Source: Aselliscus stoliczkanus
Lineage: Eukaryota; Chordata; Mammalia; Chiroptera; Hipposideridae
Direction of reading: 5' to 3'
Length of the DNA: 64,000 nt
NCBI GenBank assembly: GCA_033961575.1
Contig: CM066728.1
Location: 104,546,852-104,610,851 of the forward strand
Below, piece after piece: positions 1-11,799 of the stretch. The translations under genes and the position numbers were made by a program. Below the pieces are notes generated by a model, which was given only the letters and a program-made list of their open reading frames with translations, had not been told where the DNA came from and did not search any database. Position 1 is the stretch's first letter, and each line of letters begins with the position of its first letter.

Positions 1-141
1 CCGGGGCTCACACAGCCCAGCTCCAGGTGGAGCTGTTGTTAGCTGTAGAGGGCAGTGTTACTGACCCTCATATGTGGGATCTGAACCGGGGCCGCTGGCG
101 TCCCAAGCCAGCTCTTAACCAATGCACCACTTGGCCGGCCC
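1..141 (-). mobile_element. Long tRNA-derived SINE, cut by the window edge
   Basis: Head on minus GGGCCGGCCAAGTGGTGCAT, B-box-like GGTTCAGATCC, then the ~50 bp of the long-class tail region (AGCTCCACCTGGAGCTGGGC). The rest lies before the window. Confidence 0.9.
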
Positions 142-524
142 GATTGTATTTTGAATACAACAAGTATCTTCTAATGGTTGCATAGCAATAGGTTTTGCTT
201 TTGAAAAATGAGAATCGTGGAGCCTGGAAGGAAATGCCACATTTTTTCTAGACTCACAACCATGGTCTCAAATGAAATCTTTTGCAGAAAACTAAGCCAC
301 AAACAGGGAACCAGGAATTTGCTTTGGTGGAATTGAAGCTGGGCTCTGGAAACCCTTTGCAGCCTCCCCCTTTCCTCCTGAGAGGTCCCTCGGTGGCAGA
401 AAATTCTTTTGGCTCCTCAGAGCACAGTTGGAAGACTAGTTTCCGGAGGAGAATCACAAGAGATAATATGTGGAAGTAGTTTTTTTGTGGTAAAGTTCTC
501 TAAAAATATCAGGTTTTCCTGTTA

Positions 525-640
525 ATATTAATGCACTCAGGTGGAGGGAAATTACTTACTTGAGTTCACACAATTAGTTGGTAGCAGAACCTGAGTGAGA
601 AACCAGGTTCCCACCTCTTCATGTGTTTTTCCAGTTCACC
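525..640 (-). mobile_element. MIR-like remnant
   Basis: GGGAAATTACTTACTTGAGT, CACACAATTAGTTGGTAGCA and GAAACCAGGTTCCCACCTC resemble the inverted MIR core. Confidence 0.4.
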
Positions 641-1084
641 CAAATGCCTCCTTCCAATGGCTTTTCTTTATCTACATTAATATTCAAATGGCTGATTCAT
701 CACTTAGTAGCATATTTGTTTTATTTTTAGCTTCTAGTTATGCACGATTGTATTTCCATGTTCTAGATATCATTTTACTATGTATAACATACTATTTTTA
801 TAACAGTGCTTTTAAAAATGTACTATTACCTTTTACATTTTACTAATGTAAGACTTTTGTTTGGTTTGGTGAATTATGATAAAATGGGAAGATCTTATTT
901 AGGCAGTTGATATCTTAATAAAGAGCATAAACTCTCCATTTTTATATTTTAACTAGGCAGCAGATATGTGGAAGCCTAAAATTAAGCATATGTTATATTT
1001 CAATTTTATTAGATGTAAATGTATAGAAAATGATTCCAGTACTGATACTTAGATACCTACAGTAATAATAAAATGATTCCTTCT

Positions 1085-1320
1085 TATAATGCATGATGCT
1101 CATTAAGTGCTTTCATATATATTATATCATTTATGGATAATTTATGATTTATGTATCTTTATATACACTCCCACTTCTGCACTGTGGTTTAGAAATACTA
1201 AGTGACTTGCATCAAATCACAAAGCTAATTAAGTGGGAGAAGTGACAGTTTAACCCTTTTTCCTGACTTTCAAGCTAGTCAGAGCTATTGTATAAGGTCA
1301 TACTCATTATGCAGGTTTGT
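1085..1320 (-). mobile_element. MIR-like remnant
   Basis: CTAAGTGACTTGCATCAAAT, CACAAAGCTAATTAAGTGG and TTTTTCCTGACTTTCAAGC follow the inverted MIR order, weakly. Confidence 0.45.
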
Positions 1321-1907
1321 GCTATGCCCCATTCACAGAGATAATTGTATGAATGGTAAATCTAAGAATTGAGCAGTGCAGAACCCCCTCAACAGTACAC
1401 GACCCTGCCAATACCCCTTCCAATCCAACATTTTTTTCTTGGCCTTGTTGGGGAAATGGACATGTGCAATCACTTATAGCAGATATGGTAAATGCTCCTT
1501 ATGGTATGATCTAAGCATTGTGGGGCCCAGAGGAAGAGAAGTTTAGTGTCTTTAGAGGATTATAGAAATCAGTTTAATGAAAAAGTGGACCCATTACCTG
1601 GGGACCTTAACATTGACACTAATTTTTAGGAATTATAGAGGCTGAATATGATAAAAAATTAATTCATAAAATTGAATTGCCCTAGTTTTAGGGCTCCTAG
1701 TGTTAGAATGTTGGCATTTATGCTTGGATGTGTTGATTTTGTGATGCTATGGATCATTCCACATGGGAAGTCCACTTGGAGTGCCGGTCCATGGATACGA
1801 TTTCCCCAAACATTCCCAAATAGATGTGTGATGGAGTACGACATGCAATTACTGTGTTTCTGGCATTCAGGAGTTCTCACCAAACTTCATAATTCATTAG
1901 GTAACTA

Positions 1908-1987
1908 TTGGGTTGTTGGAAACGTCATGGCGTATTTTTGCAATGAAAAACATAGAAAAACTACGTCATGATTTTCCGACAACCCAA
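1908..1987. mobile_element. 80-bp palindromic mariner-type MITE
   Basis: Starts TTGGGTTGTTGGAAAC and ends with the inverse (TTTCCGACAACCCAA). Arms of about 33 bp match at roughly 85% with two 1-bp gaps, leaving a loop of about 14 bp. TA precedes it at 1906-1907; TG, perhaps a mutated TA, follows. The 80-bp size and architecture parallel MADE1 of primates, but the sequence is different. RNA from it would fold into a stable hairpin. Confidence 0.8.
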
Positions 1988-3034
1988 TGTTTGTTTCTAA
2001 AACCAGAAAGAAGTCTCAATCCCAGGTTCACAAGTGATTTGATTCTTCTCTCTTTGTTTTTGTTTTGGTCAACTTAGTTCTTTCATGACATATATAGCTT
2101 ACTAATAATTTCCTACTGTATCAAAGAAATTAGGGTCACAATGAAAGGGGAAATAGTGCAGGTATGTGGCTTTATTCTGTATTATCTCACCTCTCCCCAC
2201 CATGGCTTTTAGCTCTTAGAAGGCCCCCCAAGACATAAAACCTTCATGTACCTGTGAGTTCTCACTGATAGACAAGAAGGTGTTTGGAAGGCTCTAGTGC
2301 CGTAGGGAGGTGTCAGGAAATTATTAATTGCCTATGCATTTAAATTCATTGAAAAGCAGAGCTAAATTTAGCCTAGCACATTACTTTAAACTGTTCGCTT
2401 TTATGTCAGGGAATTTGAAATTCTTTTTGCCATTGGACTGTTGTCATGGGGATTTGTTTTGTAATTGAATGAGTTGTGATACATTTATATATCTTTCTGC
2501 TTACAAATGGTGAAACATTTTCATACCTCTGGCTATTATTCATTCAAATGATGATGGAGACTTACAATTTGGAATAATCTAACTGTGAAGATGTCAAAGG
2601 ACAGATGTATAGACTTTTGCTTATATCTTGGCCTTATTTTGTGGTTTTATCTTGGATTATTAAAGTCATTTTTAACTGGTTTGCTCTTCATCATGAAATA
2701 AGAGAAAGCTTTTTTGGATAGGAGGTGAATGCTTTTTATGTCAGTATACCTCCACTTTCTCCTATATTTATACATTGTCTTTAACGTGACTTAAAATCAA
2801 GGATCAGTTGATTCCTACAGTGGTGAGAATGAAATGAAGTCTTTAAGGTGGGCGTGAGAACACTGGAGCCCTTTCGATTTTCTTTGCGCTGCTAGCTCTG
2901 CTTACTCAGTGCCTACATTCTGAATGACTGATTTCCAAACTACGTTGCACTACCACTAAATGATAATATAGTCAAAGTCTGGGTTGCTTTCCTCGTGTCC
3001 CCCTTAACCCTCCCAACATGCCTTCCATCCGTTT

Positions 3035-3100
3035 GCTTTTGTTGAGGTATAATGGACATATAACATCATGTGAGTTTCATCAGTTTCAGAGTTTTTTCAT
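3035..3100 (-). mobile_element. L1 3'-end fragment, antisense
   Basis: TTTGTTGAGGTATAATGGAC and CATATAACATCATGTGAG resemble the inverted L1 3' UTR. Very short. Confidence 0.4.
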
Positions 3101-3771
3101 ATTGCTAGGAAAGTGTTTCTGTAGAGCCCAGCGTCGTCTCCTCCTGGGCCACCTAAGCTGAGAATGTAGAAACGAGAGAGGAGACATGGGTGGGTGTTAT
3201 TCTCCATTTTGTGTCGGGATGAGAAGTGATTCAGTGTGACTGCCTCTGCTGCAAAGCAGTGGGTCTGGATGGCATCAGGCTACAGAAGCCAGCTGGCAGC
3301 CCCCTCAAAGGAGGGAGAGCAGCCTTCAGACTACGGCAGGCTGTGCAGCTCAAAGCGCAGACCTAAGAAACTCCTTGGATAGTAGCCCTGTTTAACTTTG
3401 TCCCTGGTTATAAGGAAACTTTCAGCTGGGCTGGGCCCTTTGAGTAAAGGGGTTTGGGGGTTAGAGGGTCATCAGCATAGGGACAATGATACAAAAGTAA
3501 ATCTGTAGAAATGGACTGAAGTGTCTCCTTCCATTCAAAATTTACATTGATTAAAATTGCCCTTACTCATAAGTTAAATCAGAGTTTCAGAGGGTGTAAA
3601 TGTTATCAAGGTGGTTTAGGTACTTCACGCCCTGCTTTCCAGAATTAAGGGGACTTTTGGGATATTCAGAGTAATTCCTATCAATCCGAATGTTTCTAGA
3701 TTTTAAAAATAACTGGCCCTGTCTTAGGTGATATTTTCACATGTGTTTCTGTTGCCTTTTTTGTTTAACAG

Positions 3772-3894
3772 AGGACAATAGAAAGCTATGTGGATAAACG
3801 CATGGGTACAACGTATGGCCCTCCCGCGGGAAAGAAGATGACTGTTTTTATTGATGACGTGAATATGCCAATAATCAATGAGTGGGGAGACCAG
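3772..3894 (+). CDS. DNAH5: DNAH5 exon (window exon 1): AAA3 Walker B
   Basis: This exon of 123 nt encodes 41 codons, window residues 1-41, and both ends are phase 0. It begins [10 protein letters not shown] after TTTAACAG and ends at CCAG/GTATAT. It carries [11 protein letters not shown], the Walker B strand of AAA3, one of the regulatory ATP sites of the dynein ring. The second acidic residue is Asp rather than the usual Glu, which is normal for AAA3 of axonemal dyneins. The matching P-loop must lie in an exon before the window. Probably human exon 48 (recall, unverified). Confidence 0.95.
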
Positions 3895-4087
3895 GTATAT
3901 CGATCCTATTGTGCCCTTTCTTTCTTTAATTCAACATTGATTTATTCTTTTATGAGTAAACATTTTTCTACTTTTCCCATATACAATTCCTGAATTCCAG
4001 TAAAGTCCATTATTTGGAATCACTGCAGGAGTTAGGTTCTGGGCTATAGAGGAGTGATGTTTAAATTCTGAAAGTTGTCTTTCGTAG
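3895..4087 (+). other. Intron 1 of window
   Basis: A 193-bp intron with a GT donor (GTATATCG) and acceptor TTTCGTAG. It is the shortest intron in the window. No repeat was recognised. Confidence 0.9.
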
Positions 4088-4301
4088 GTTACTAATGAAA
4101 TAGTACGACAGCTGATGGAACAGAATGGCTTTTATAACCTCGAGAAGCCTGGGGAATTTACCAGCATTGTGGACATCCAGGTTTTGGCAGCCATGATCCA
4201 TCCTGGGGGTGGGCGCAATGATATACCTCAAAGACTCAAGAGGCAGTTCTGTATATTTAACTGCACGTTGCCATCCGATGCTTCCATGGACAAGATCTTT
4301 G
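4088..4301 (+). CDS. DNAH5: DNAH5 exon 2: AAA3 core
   Basis: This exon of 214 nt encodes window residues 42-112 plus the first base of a Gly codon, so it enters in phase 0 and leaves in phase 1. It starts [18 protein letters not shown] and includes [17 protein letters not shown], the conserved AAA3 segment with arginine-rich residues expected at the sensor/arginine-finger side of the AAA fold. It ends [16 protein letters not shown]. Donor is GTAAGA. This part is among the most conserved between DNAH5 orthologues. Confidence 0.96.
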
Positions 4302-4438
4302 GTAAGATGAGTGTGGAACATCTGCTTGTGTTCCAGTGGGAAGATATCCACCCAGAGGTCAACACGGAAGGAGCACTGGGGATTTCTTAGTCTGTTGCCC
4401 TCATCACTTTCAAGTAGTGTGTTTTGTTTATATAAGGG

Positions 4439-4462
4439 TGTGTGTGTGTGTGTGTGTGTGTG

Positions 4463-4509
<47 letters not shown>
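4439..4509. repeat. Compound (TG)n(AT)n microsatellite
   Basis: About 12 TG units run to 4463 and are followed by about 21 AT units from 4467. It is likely polymorphic. The AT block would make assembly and read length uncertain here. Confidence 0.95.
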
Positions 4510-4510
<1 letters not shown>

Positions 4511-5387
4511 TAAATGGAGTACCTAGGCAGATATTTCTCCGTATGTTTTTCTTTAACTGTTGCCAACTTCTTAAGCAAGGAGGTTAAACATTAAAAGAAT
4601 GTGAAGATGGTGAGATTGTTTCCTCATGGCTACACATATTGGAGTCTGGATTGATACAATATCATGCCAAAATTTTATATAGCTGACATTTCAACCAGCC
4701 CACATAATGATTCTGGCCAAAGAAATATGCACAGAAAGAATTTCACACATATTAGTCATAGTCTGATCTTCAGAGTAATTTATAGCATAATAAATTGATT
4801 GACTAAATATACAGTATTTCAGGAATAATTTCGTTGAGGAAACGCTAGCCCAATAAATGATCATAATTATTTAACTGAGTAATGAAAATGATTTATAACT
4901 GATTTTAGAGTTATTCTTTGCAGAAAAACAGTGTAAAATTATGTATGCATTTGTATTAGGCAGTCTTTTACAATTTCTGAAGCTGCTACTAAGAAAAAGC
5001 TCATTAGGATTACCCTAATTAATTTCTGGCAGACTAAAATGTCATCTTAGCACCATGGGCAAGTGGAGTATGGCAGCGTCTGCCTTCAATCACAGTAGCG
5101 GGCAAAGGTTTGCAAACTAAATGACATGTGAATTATCTAAACTTGGGGAAAGTAAAATGGACCGGAAAGAATGACTGTTTTCACTTTTAATTATCTTTTG
5201 TTTCTGACCTGGAAAGATGTATAAAGTAAATTAAAATATTTTACAATACATGGAAAGGCAACAATAGAATGGAGAAACCCTAGAGCATCCTTAAAAAAAC
5301 AACCTTTTTTATAAGGCAACTTTATATATGTGTCTGTTACCCATTTAGTAATATTGAATTGGTTCAGGCAGTTTCCGTAGTATTCTT

Positions 5388-5496
5388 TTTTTTTTTTTTT
5401 TGAGGGCAGTGTCACTGGCCTTCAGATGTGGGACCCAAACCGGGGCCGCTGGTGTCCCAAGCCAGCTCTTAACCACCGCGTGCCACTCGGATGGCC
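5388..5496 (-). mobile_element. Short tRNA-derived SINE, minus strand, with target-site duplication
   Basis: The minus strand begins with a GGCCATCC head (mutated from GGCCGGCC), has a B-box-like GGTTTGGGTCC and runs to ACTGCCCTC followed directly by poly(A) (poly(T) on +). Flanks are a 17-bp target-site duplication with one mismatch: GTTTCCGTAGTATTCTT at 5371-5387 and GTTTCCATAGTATTCTT at 5497-5513. It is one of four short copies that stop at the same base. Confidence 0.9.
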
Positions 5497-5736
5497 GTTT
5501 CCATAGTATTCTTGATCAGCTTGTTAGTATTTGAGTGACTACTTACTCGAACCTATATCTGTTTCGTAGGATTAAAAAACACAAGAGAACCCTGATTAAT
5601 ATAAATTCCTTCAATATGTGGTTATCTATTACAATGTGTAATTATACTTGCTCCAACTCTGCATTATCATGTTTTTCATTTTAATTTAGTTGGTTTGACC
5701 TGTCCATCAAAATATTCTGCCTTTTCCCCCTTTCAG

Positions 5737-5960
5737 GTGTGATTGGGATAGGCTACTACTGTGCCCAGAGGGGTTTCTCGGAAGCAGTGAGAGATTCAGT
5801 GAGGAGACTGGTCCCGCTGACGCGCAGGCTGTGGCAGATGACGAAGACTAAAATGCTTCCCACTCCTGCGAAATTTCATTACGTATTTAATCTTCGAGAT
5901 CTTTCTAGGATCTGGCAGGGGATGCTGAAGATGACGTCAGAGGTTATCAAGAAACCAGAC
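5737..5960 (+). CDS. DNAH5: DNAH5 exon 3: AAA3 C-terminal part
   Basis: This exon of 224 nt encodes window residues 113-187. It completes the Gly codon begun at 4301 and ends in phase 0. It reads [15 protein letters not shown], then [13 protein letters not shown] and the family hallmark [19 protein letters not shown], the helical small subdomain of AAA3 seen in all dyneins (FNLRDLSR). Acceptor is CCCCCTTTCAG, donor GACGTAAGT. Confidence 0.97.
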
Positions 5961-7744
5961 GTAAGTAATCCATAAGGAAGAAAAACAAATAGCACTGTCA
6001 TTTACCGTACACCCTCGATATTCTTCGTAATGTAATTTTTTTGTGGAATTATGAAAATATTTCGAGATGGTTTAGCATTGGTATTCTTTTCTTTCTTGCT
6101 TTTAAGCTAGTGTACGTAAGGAAAAATAAATCAGAAAATTTCATTACAAAATTCTAATTAAATTAGATTTATGTTTAAGGAAATGGTTCACACAGCTATT
6201 TTCTATTAATAGAATAAAAGAAACAATTGGTTTTAGTTTCCCATTGTAAGGTAATTTTCTTATACTAAAAATAGAAAGAATCATGATTAATTTTATTATA
6301 TAACAGTCTTCATATTTTAAACTTGACATTTTAACTGAAAAAAGTAATTATCTTTATAAATACACATTCAAAATTGAAAAATGAAACCATTTTATTGTTG
6401 TGCCTTCATGGTATTTCCTTTCCATATAACTAGATGCACTAAAATAATTATGTATATTGGTAAAATTGAAAAAGAGGCAGAGCAGTAGAAAGTTCATTTG
6501 ACAGAAAAATGAGCATTTGTACATATACTTGAATATAACAGCTCCTTGTGTTACAGAATTTCCTTTAAATGAGGGACCACAGCATGGCCTGTGGAACCTT
6601 GGCCTCTCTTTCACCCTTTTATGGAACCAGAGGTAGTTAAGCAAATGGGTTTTAGGAGACGTCTCCACATAAACAAGCAGAGACAGTTGAGGTATCAACT
6701 ATACTGTCATTAGGCACATCGGATGCAGACTATTAAAAAAACAACACTTGTCCCAGATACTCACAAAGTAGCTAATTGCACAGGGTGACTCCAAGACAAG
6801 ACATTTTGGGGAAAGCTCACTCTTCTTGGTACCGAGAAGTGAGAATCATTTTAGCAGCAGTGAACATTTTAACTTGATTTTCCCCCCTCAATGTTATTCA
6901 CAAATTAATGGCATTGTGGAATGCAATTCTTCACTATTACTTTTTGGGGAACCATTTTTGGTGCTTATTTTAAATCAGCCTAAACAGTTTCAGCAATTGG
7001 TTTTTATCAAGAACTTTTATTTTAAACAAATATATTTTACTATGCTCCTTTTATGTTCTGGCAACCAAATAGCATTTTATCATGAGTAGTATAATGGCTT
7101 AAAACCCTTCTAACATGCAGAATTTTACCAAGTTGAGAAATTTGCACCATATCAAATAATGAGTTCTGACAAACGGTTTGTTATTTTTGCTGTAGGAACA
7201 GGTGTATTGAGCAATTTCCTCAACTACCAGTTAACTTTGTGTCCTGGATTATCTAGATTAGGTGATTGCTTTGTTCAGATAATCCAGATTTTTGCCACAA
7301 ATTTTCTTTACATTTTTTTAATATCTCAAGTGTATATGTAAGAGTTGTTTACACATTATATTTTATATTATGCTTTAGCCATATGAATGTAGGTTTCTTA
7401 TCAAAACAGACTAATTTATCATAAATGTAAGATATTTACATAGAATATTAATCTGTTGGTTCATTAAAGTGATCTTAATATTTTGTCTAGAGATATTTTT
7501 ATTTTAACTTAATGGCTGAAAATGAATAGACACTACTTTCTATTTAATATACATGAGTGACACCAATTTGGAATGAAGCTAAGAATATTTCAACCTTAAC
7601 TTTTTAAGATGCAGTATCTTAAATCAAGCACCATGTTACTTTACAATATCATGAACTTGAATTCCCAACTCTGGCATAATGGTAATCAATAACGCATTTT
7701 AATTAATGGCAATTAGTAGCACATTTTAATTATGCTTTCTACAG
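5961..7744 (+). other. Intron 3 of window
   Basis: About 1.8 kb of AT-rich intron. No repeat family was recognised with confidence, and short open frames on either strand carry no recognisable domain. Confidence 0.8.
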
Positions 7745-7943
7745 GAACTCTTAAGGCTGTGGAAACATGAGTGTAAACGTGTGATAGCAGATCGGTTCAC
7801 TGTGTCCGATGATGTGACATGGTTTGATAAGGCTTTAGTAAGTTTGGTGGAGGAAGAGTTTGGAGAAGAGAAAAAGCCCTTGGTGGATTGTGGAGTTGAT
7901 GCTTATTTTGTGGATTTCTTGAGGGATGCACCTGAAGTTACAG
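7745..7943 (+). CDS. DNAH5: DNAH5 exon 4: AAA3-AAA4 link
   Basis: This exon of 199 nt encodes window residues 188-253 plus one base of a Gly codon (phase 0 to 1). It begins [18 protein letters not shown], a conserved amphipathic dynein helix (LWxHExxRVxxDRF), followed by an acidic stretch EEEFGEEKK and [11 protein letters not shown]. The acceptor is TTTCTACAG and the donor is GTAAAG. Confidence 0.96.
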
Positions 7944-8029
7944 GTAAAGTACTGAATTTGGAATTCCCCAACGAGATACATGAAGATGTAGGGTTCAGTT
8001 TAGGAATGCTGAATTTCTGTCTAGTAAAC

Positions 8030-8082
8030 TTTACGGAAATGGGCCCGGCGCATACTAGGTGCTCAATAAATGTAGAATGAGT
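8030..8082 (+). mobile_element. L2 3'-end remnant
   Basis: Contains GGTGCTCAATAAATGTAGAA followed by a GAATGAG-like tail, typical of the L2 3' terminus. It is short and diverged. Confidence 0.45.
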
Positions 8083-8229
8083 GGGTAAATGCATGGAGTT
8101 CAAAGGTTAACTATTTTTATGTATGTGAGTTTTGGATATTAAGGTAGCGTTGGGAGGCAGGATGTGTCAGAAGAAAGGGCACAGAACCTACTCCGGTCCC
8201 ATGTAGGGAGAGCAGAGAAAGGGAGAAAG

Positions 8230-8400
8230 GGATCTACTACACAGATTAGCTGAGCATGTCTCTGCACTTTCTCGAACCTTGTTCTCTTCATTTATAAAAA
8301 TGGAAATATTAATATGCACTTCGTGGGGCATGGTGAGGAATACATGAAATGTTATCTGTAGAATGGCTTGGGCAGCCTGTGGCTCACATCACTGCTGAAT
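8230..8400 (+). mobile_element. MIR-like SINE remnant
   Basis: The order TTCTCTTCATTTATAAAAATGG, an A-rich transition and GGTGAGGAATACATGAAATG resembles the MIR core and tail, with high divergence. Confidence 0.45.
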
Positions 8401-10037
8401 GAAAGGTAGCAAAAACGATGGTTATTATTATTTTGGTTGTCCCGAGTGTTGAAAAAAGAAACAACCTCAAAGTATCTGAGAGGGCCATTGAATATAATTG
8501 GAAAGAGACAGGTTGTGGAGGCAAGCTTTTGTGGTTATGGCTCCATGAAAAATTGAGCTGTATGTTAACTTTTCTTATAAAAAGAAGTAGTGCTCCAATT
8601 ATTTTTTTCCTTAGAAATAAACAAACTTAAGTAGAATATTTTTCTTTTATTTAATGACCTCTTCTAATACTGAAGATGAACTTTAAGTTAATTTCCATAT
8701 TTAAAAAGGCATGTTTAAACCCATGCTATCTGTATCTTCTAAATGACTTAAAACGACCAGGCAGCTCCTTACTAGATTTAATAAGGTTGTGTGTGATATA
8801 CCAAGTTTCTGAGTGATGATTATAAAGAGTGGTTTATTGCTGGCTATGCAGTTGGAACGATCCTTCCAAGAAAGAAGCTGACACATTTTATTTTAAATCA
8901 GGTCACACAAAAACAAAAACGATGTAAAGGTAAAAGCATTTGGAAGATGATTAGAATTTATTTCCTCTAATTCAGAAAGATAATTAGATTATGATTTTCA
9001 CGGAACAAAACACAGATGCATTTTTTTGGGGGGGTGCATCTGGAGGCAAACATTTAATCTTTTATGACTTTAAAGTACTTTGTGTCTGAAAGCTTGAGTT
9101 CAACATTTAGGAAACAGTGATGTGACTTTTGGAATTTAATTAGTGAGAGTCTGCAGATAGGTTAAACTTAGTGATGATTAAACTTAATAATTACATTATA
9201 TCAATTTCCTTACTTTGTCATAAAATATTGATATACAATTTATCATATTAGGACAGGATCAATTGAAAATTATTATGTACCATCAGATTTGGAAGGTCTT
9301 CTAAAATCCAGTGAATTTCCAAGTTGTTATTAGTATATTCAATGAATGTGTCACTTTTTTCCTGTTACTGTTGATATTATGTGTACCCAATTTAGCTTTT
9401 TTGGTTATTATGCTTTATAGTCAAAGTCGGAAAAGTGTTAAGCCAGTACATTATGTGTTTCTAATTTTGTAAAGAAGTATATTGATTTTAATACTTTCCC
9501 AGTAAACATAATTCAGTATGTTTATTTATTTAGCAAATCAGTTCTCTATTTTCTCTGAACCGTCTACCTCCATCCTCCAGAATTCACTTTGACCCTCACC
9601 ACTAGTCTGAAATTCCTGAATCATAAAAATTTCCTGGCCAAATGTAGTGATCTTTTTATTCTTCTTAAAAAAAATCATTTAATTTTTGACCTCTGTTGCT
9701 GATTTTGATATTAAATCTTTGCTTTTTTTCGATCTTCCTTTTGACTATTGGCTGAGAAAATACTTCAAGTGCTCATGTTCAATTATGGATTCCAATTAAT
9801 TCAGTGTTTATAACATTATTTTAAATTGGCTCTTTCTAGATAGGAAAGAACTAAGACTGCACAGGATCACAATAATGCTAATGCTTTTACTATTGTTTGC
9901 TTTCTTTTCTAAAAATACGTAACATGACATTTGGCTGAAAATCAATATTTTTCAGTGTTAAATTGTAGAGCTTTGAGTCTAAGTTGAGGGAAGTAGTAAA
10001 GTCCAGTGATGTGAAGACACTTCTTCCCCAACCCCAG

Positions 10038-10210
10038 GCGAAACCTCCGAGGAGGAGGATGCTGAGATGCCCAAAGTCTACGAGTCAGTTGAATCTTTTG
10101 ATCACCTAAAGGAGCGTTTGAATATGTTCCTGCAGCTCTATAACGAGAGTGTCCGTGGTGCAGGCATGGATTTGGTGTTCTTTGTGGATGCAATGGTCCA
10201 CTTGGTCAAG
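10038..10210 (+). CDS. DNAH5: DNAH5 exon 5: approach to AAA4
   Basis: This exon of 173 nt encodes window residues 254-311 (phase 1 to 0). It starts with an acidic, variable run ([10 protein letters not shown]), then [17 protein letters not shown] and [15 protein letters not shown], the helix leading into the AAA4 P-loop (LVFFxDAxxHxxR/K in dyneins). The variable acidic start is normal for this inter-domain loop. Confidence 0.95.
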
Positions 10211-10529
10211 GTCAGTGGCACCTCCCCTAAGTGACAGGCTCTTGGCTTCACACCAGAATTTCCCCTTCCTCTTTCATTTTTATCTCCCAGGAGAATAGTC
10301 AGTTTAAAAATAAAACCAATCCTCTAGTCCAATGTAATTTCTAAACTGAATGCAACATGTCACACATATAGGCTTAAAATCAGATGTGTGATATGATAAT
10401 TTTATTCAGTGTTGCTATACAGCTTCCAGCTCGGTATTTTCACTACGTAGAATGAATGGGATTGACATCACAGTTCAGAGCACAGGCCAAAAGTCTGCTT
10501 GATTTTTACATCATGCAAAGGATTACTAT

Positions 10530-10885
10530 AAAAAATAGTGCAAAAACTTTGAAGATGTTATGCTAATGGAAATAAGTCAGGCACAAAAAGACAACTACTG
10601 TCTGATCCCAGTTATATGAAATATCTGGAGGAGTCAAATCCATAGAGACAGAAAGTAGCATGGTGATTGCCAGGGATTAGGGGGAGGGGAGAATGGGGAA
10701 GTACAGACTGGTACATTTTCAGTTTTGCGAGATGAAAAGAGTTTTGGAGATGAATGGTGGCGGTGGTTGCACTTCAGTGTGGATGTACTTAATGCCATTG
10801 AACTATACACTTAAAAATGGTTAAGATGGTAAATTTTATGTTATATGTGTTTTACCACAATTAGAAATAATAATTAAAAATTGGG
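10530..10885 (+). mobile_element. L1 3' end, sense
   Basis: Matches the familiar mammalian L1 3'-end order: ATGGAAATAAGTCAG, GCATGGTGATTGCCAGGG, GGGGAGAATGGGGAAG and TATACACTTAAAAATGG, ending in an A-rich AATAATAATTAAAAA tail. Confidence 0.7.
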
Positions 10886-11799
10886 CATAAACAACTGACT
10901 TAAAGCTGGGTGAAAATTCTGTTAGAATGAAAGCCACCAGGAAAGTGCGGTTTCCTTTCTACTTTGTCACCTGAGTCATTACAGTAGCCATCATTCATCA
11001 GACAGTTGATACTCAAAGTTTGGAAGTAAAATATCTTATTTGTTTGATCTCTTGTATGACCTAATATATCTATGGTGGAAGATAATGAAATTTAAATTTT
11101 ACTGTTGATGTTCTGTCGATGTCAATTATGTTTTCAGATTATACCCTTTTAGTTAGAAAGAAGAGTGAGAAGAAGGCATTTCTGCAAGGCTGGAGTGAAT
11201 CTGGGAGAGGAAGGGGACAGGAAGTTGTTCTAGGGCTGAGTCTCCCCAGCATGAGGCATTTAGCTTGAAAACCCTAAATTCTCCCGTACCTGAGATGTAT
11301 GTACTGAGTTATGAACGTAAATGTTCTTTCAAAGCCAAATATAAATAACATTTTGAAATTAGCTCCTAATTTATAGTTTCTTTCTTTATATTAGCTCCTA
11401 ATTTGTAAGCATTTCTTCACTTTGGGCATGACATTCAAGGCCTGGGTGACTCAGTACAGGGTTCTTGGCAATGGTTTTCCTCCCTCCCAGCCTCTAGCAT
11501 GTCTGCTCTGGAGTTGGACAAAGAATCAGGACTGGAGTTTTTGAGCTAAGAATGCTACATTCCTCACTATCTTCTAGGCTGACCCACTCTTCTACATGCT
11601 TGCTTTCTGCGAACAGTACATCCAAACTCTGTTTTATGCAGGTATGAGCCTTGAAATATGTGACCTAGTTAAAAGACATGATAGAAGCCAAGAGACAGAA
11701 CTGAAGATGAAAACTGCAGCAAAACGGAATGTGATATGAGACCAAGCACGTTTCTTAATTTCCTTCTCAATTAAAATAGGGATTTTCTTTTAAAATAGA

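Larger units (their letters stand above)
1..3771 (+). other. Intron upstream of window exon 1, incomplete
   Basis: The end of a DNAH5 intron. It begins inside a minus-strand SINE (1-141), has MIR-like text at 525-640 and 1085-1320, the 80-bp palindromic element at 1908-1987, and a small antisense L1 piece at 3035-3100. The AAA3 P-loop exon is not present. Confidence 0.8.
4302..5736 (+). other. Intron 2 of window
   Basis: About 1.4 kb. It holds a TG/AT microsatellite at 4439-4509 and a short tRNA-derived SINE at 5388-5496, both listed separately. The remainder is AT-rich and unremarkable. Confidence 0.85.
7944..10037 (+). other. Intron 4 of window
   Basis: About 2.1 kb. An L2-like 3' end is at 8030-8082 and a MIR-like stretch at 8230-8400. 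The rest is AT-rich with nothing recognisable. Confidence 0.75.

Noticed and set aside
1672..1971. 99-codon open frame on the + strand
   Set aside because: It runs through the palindromic MITE, has no domain and overlaps no splice-linked DNAH5 frame.
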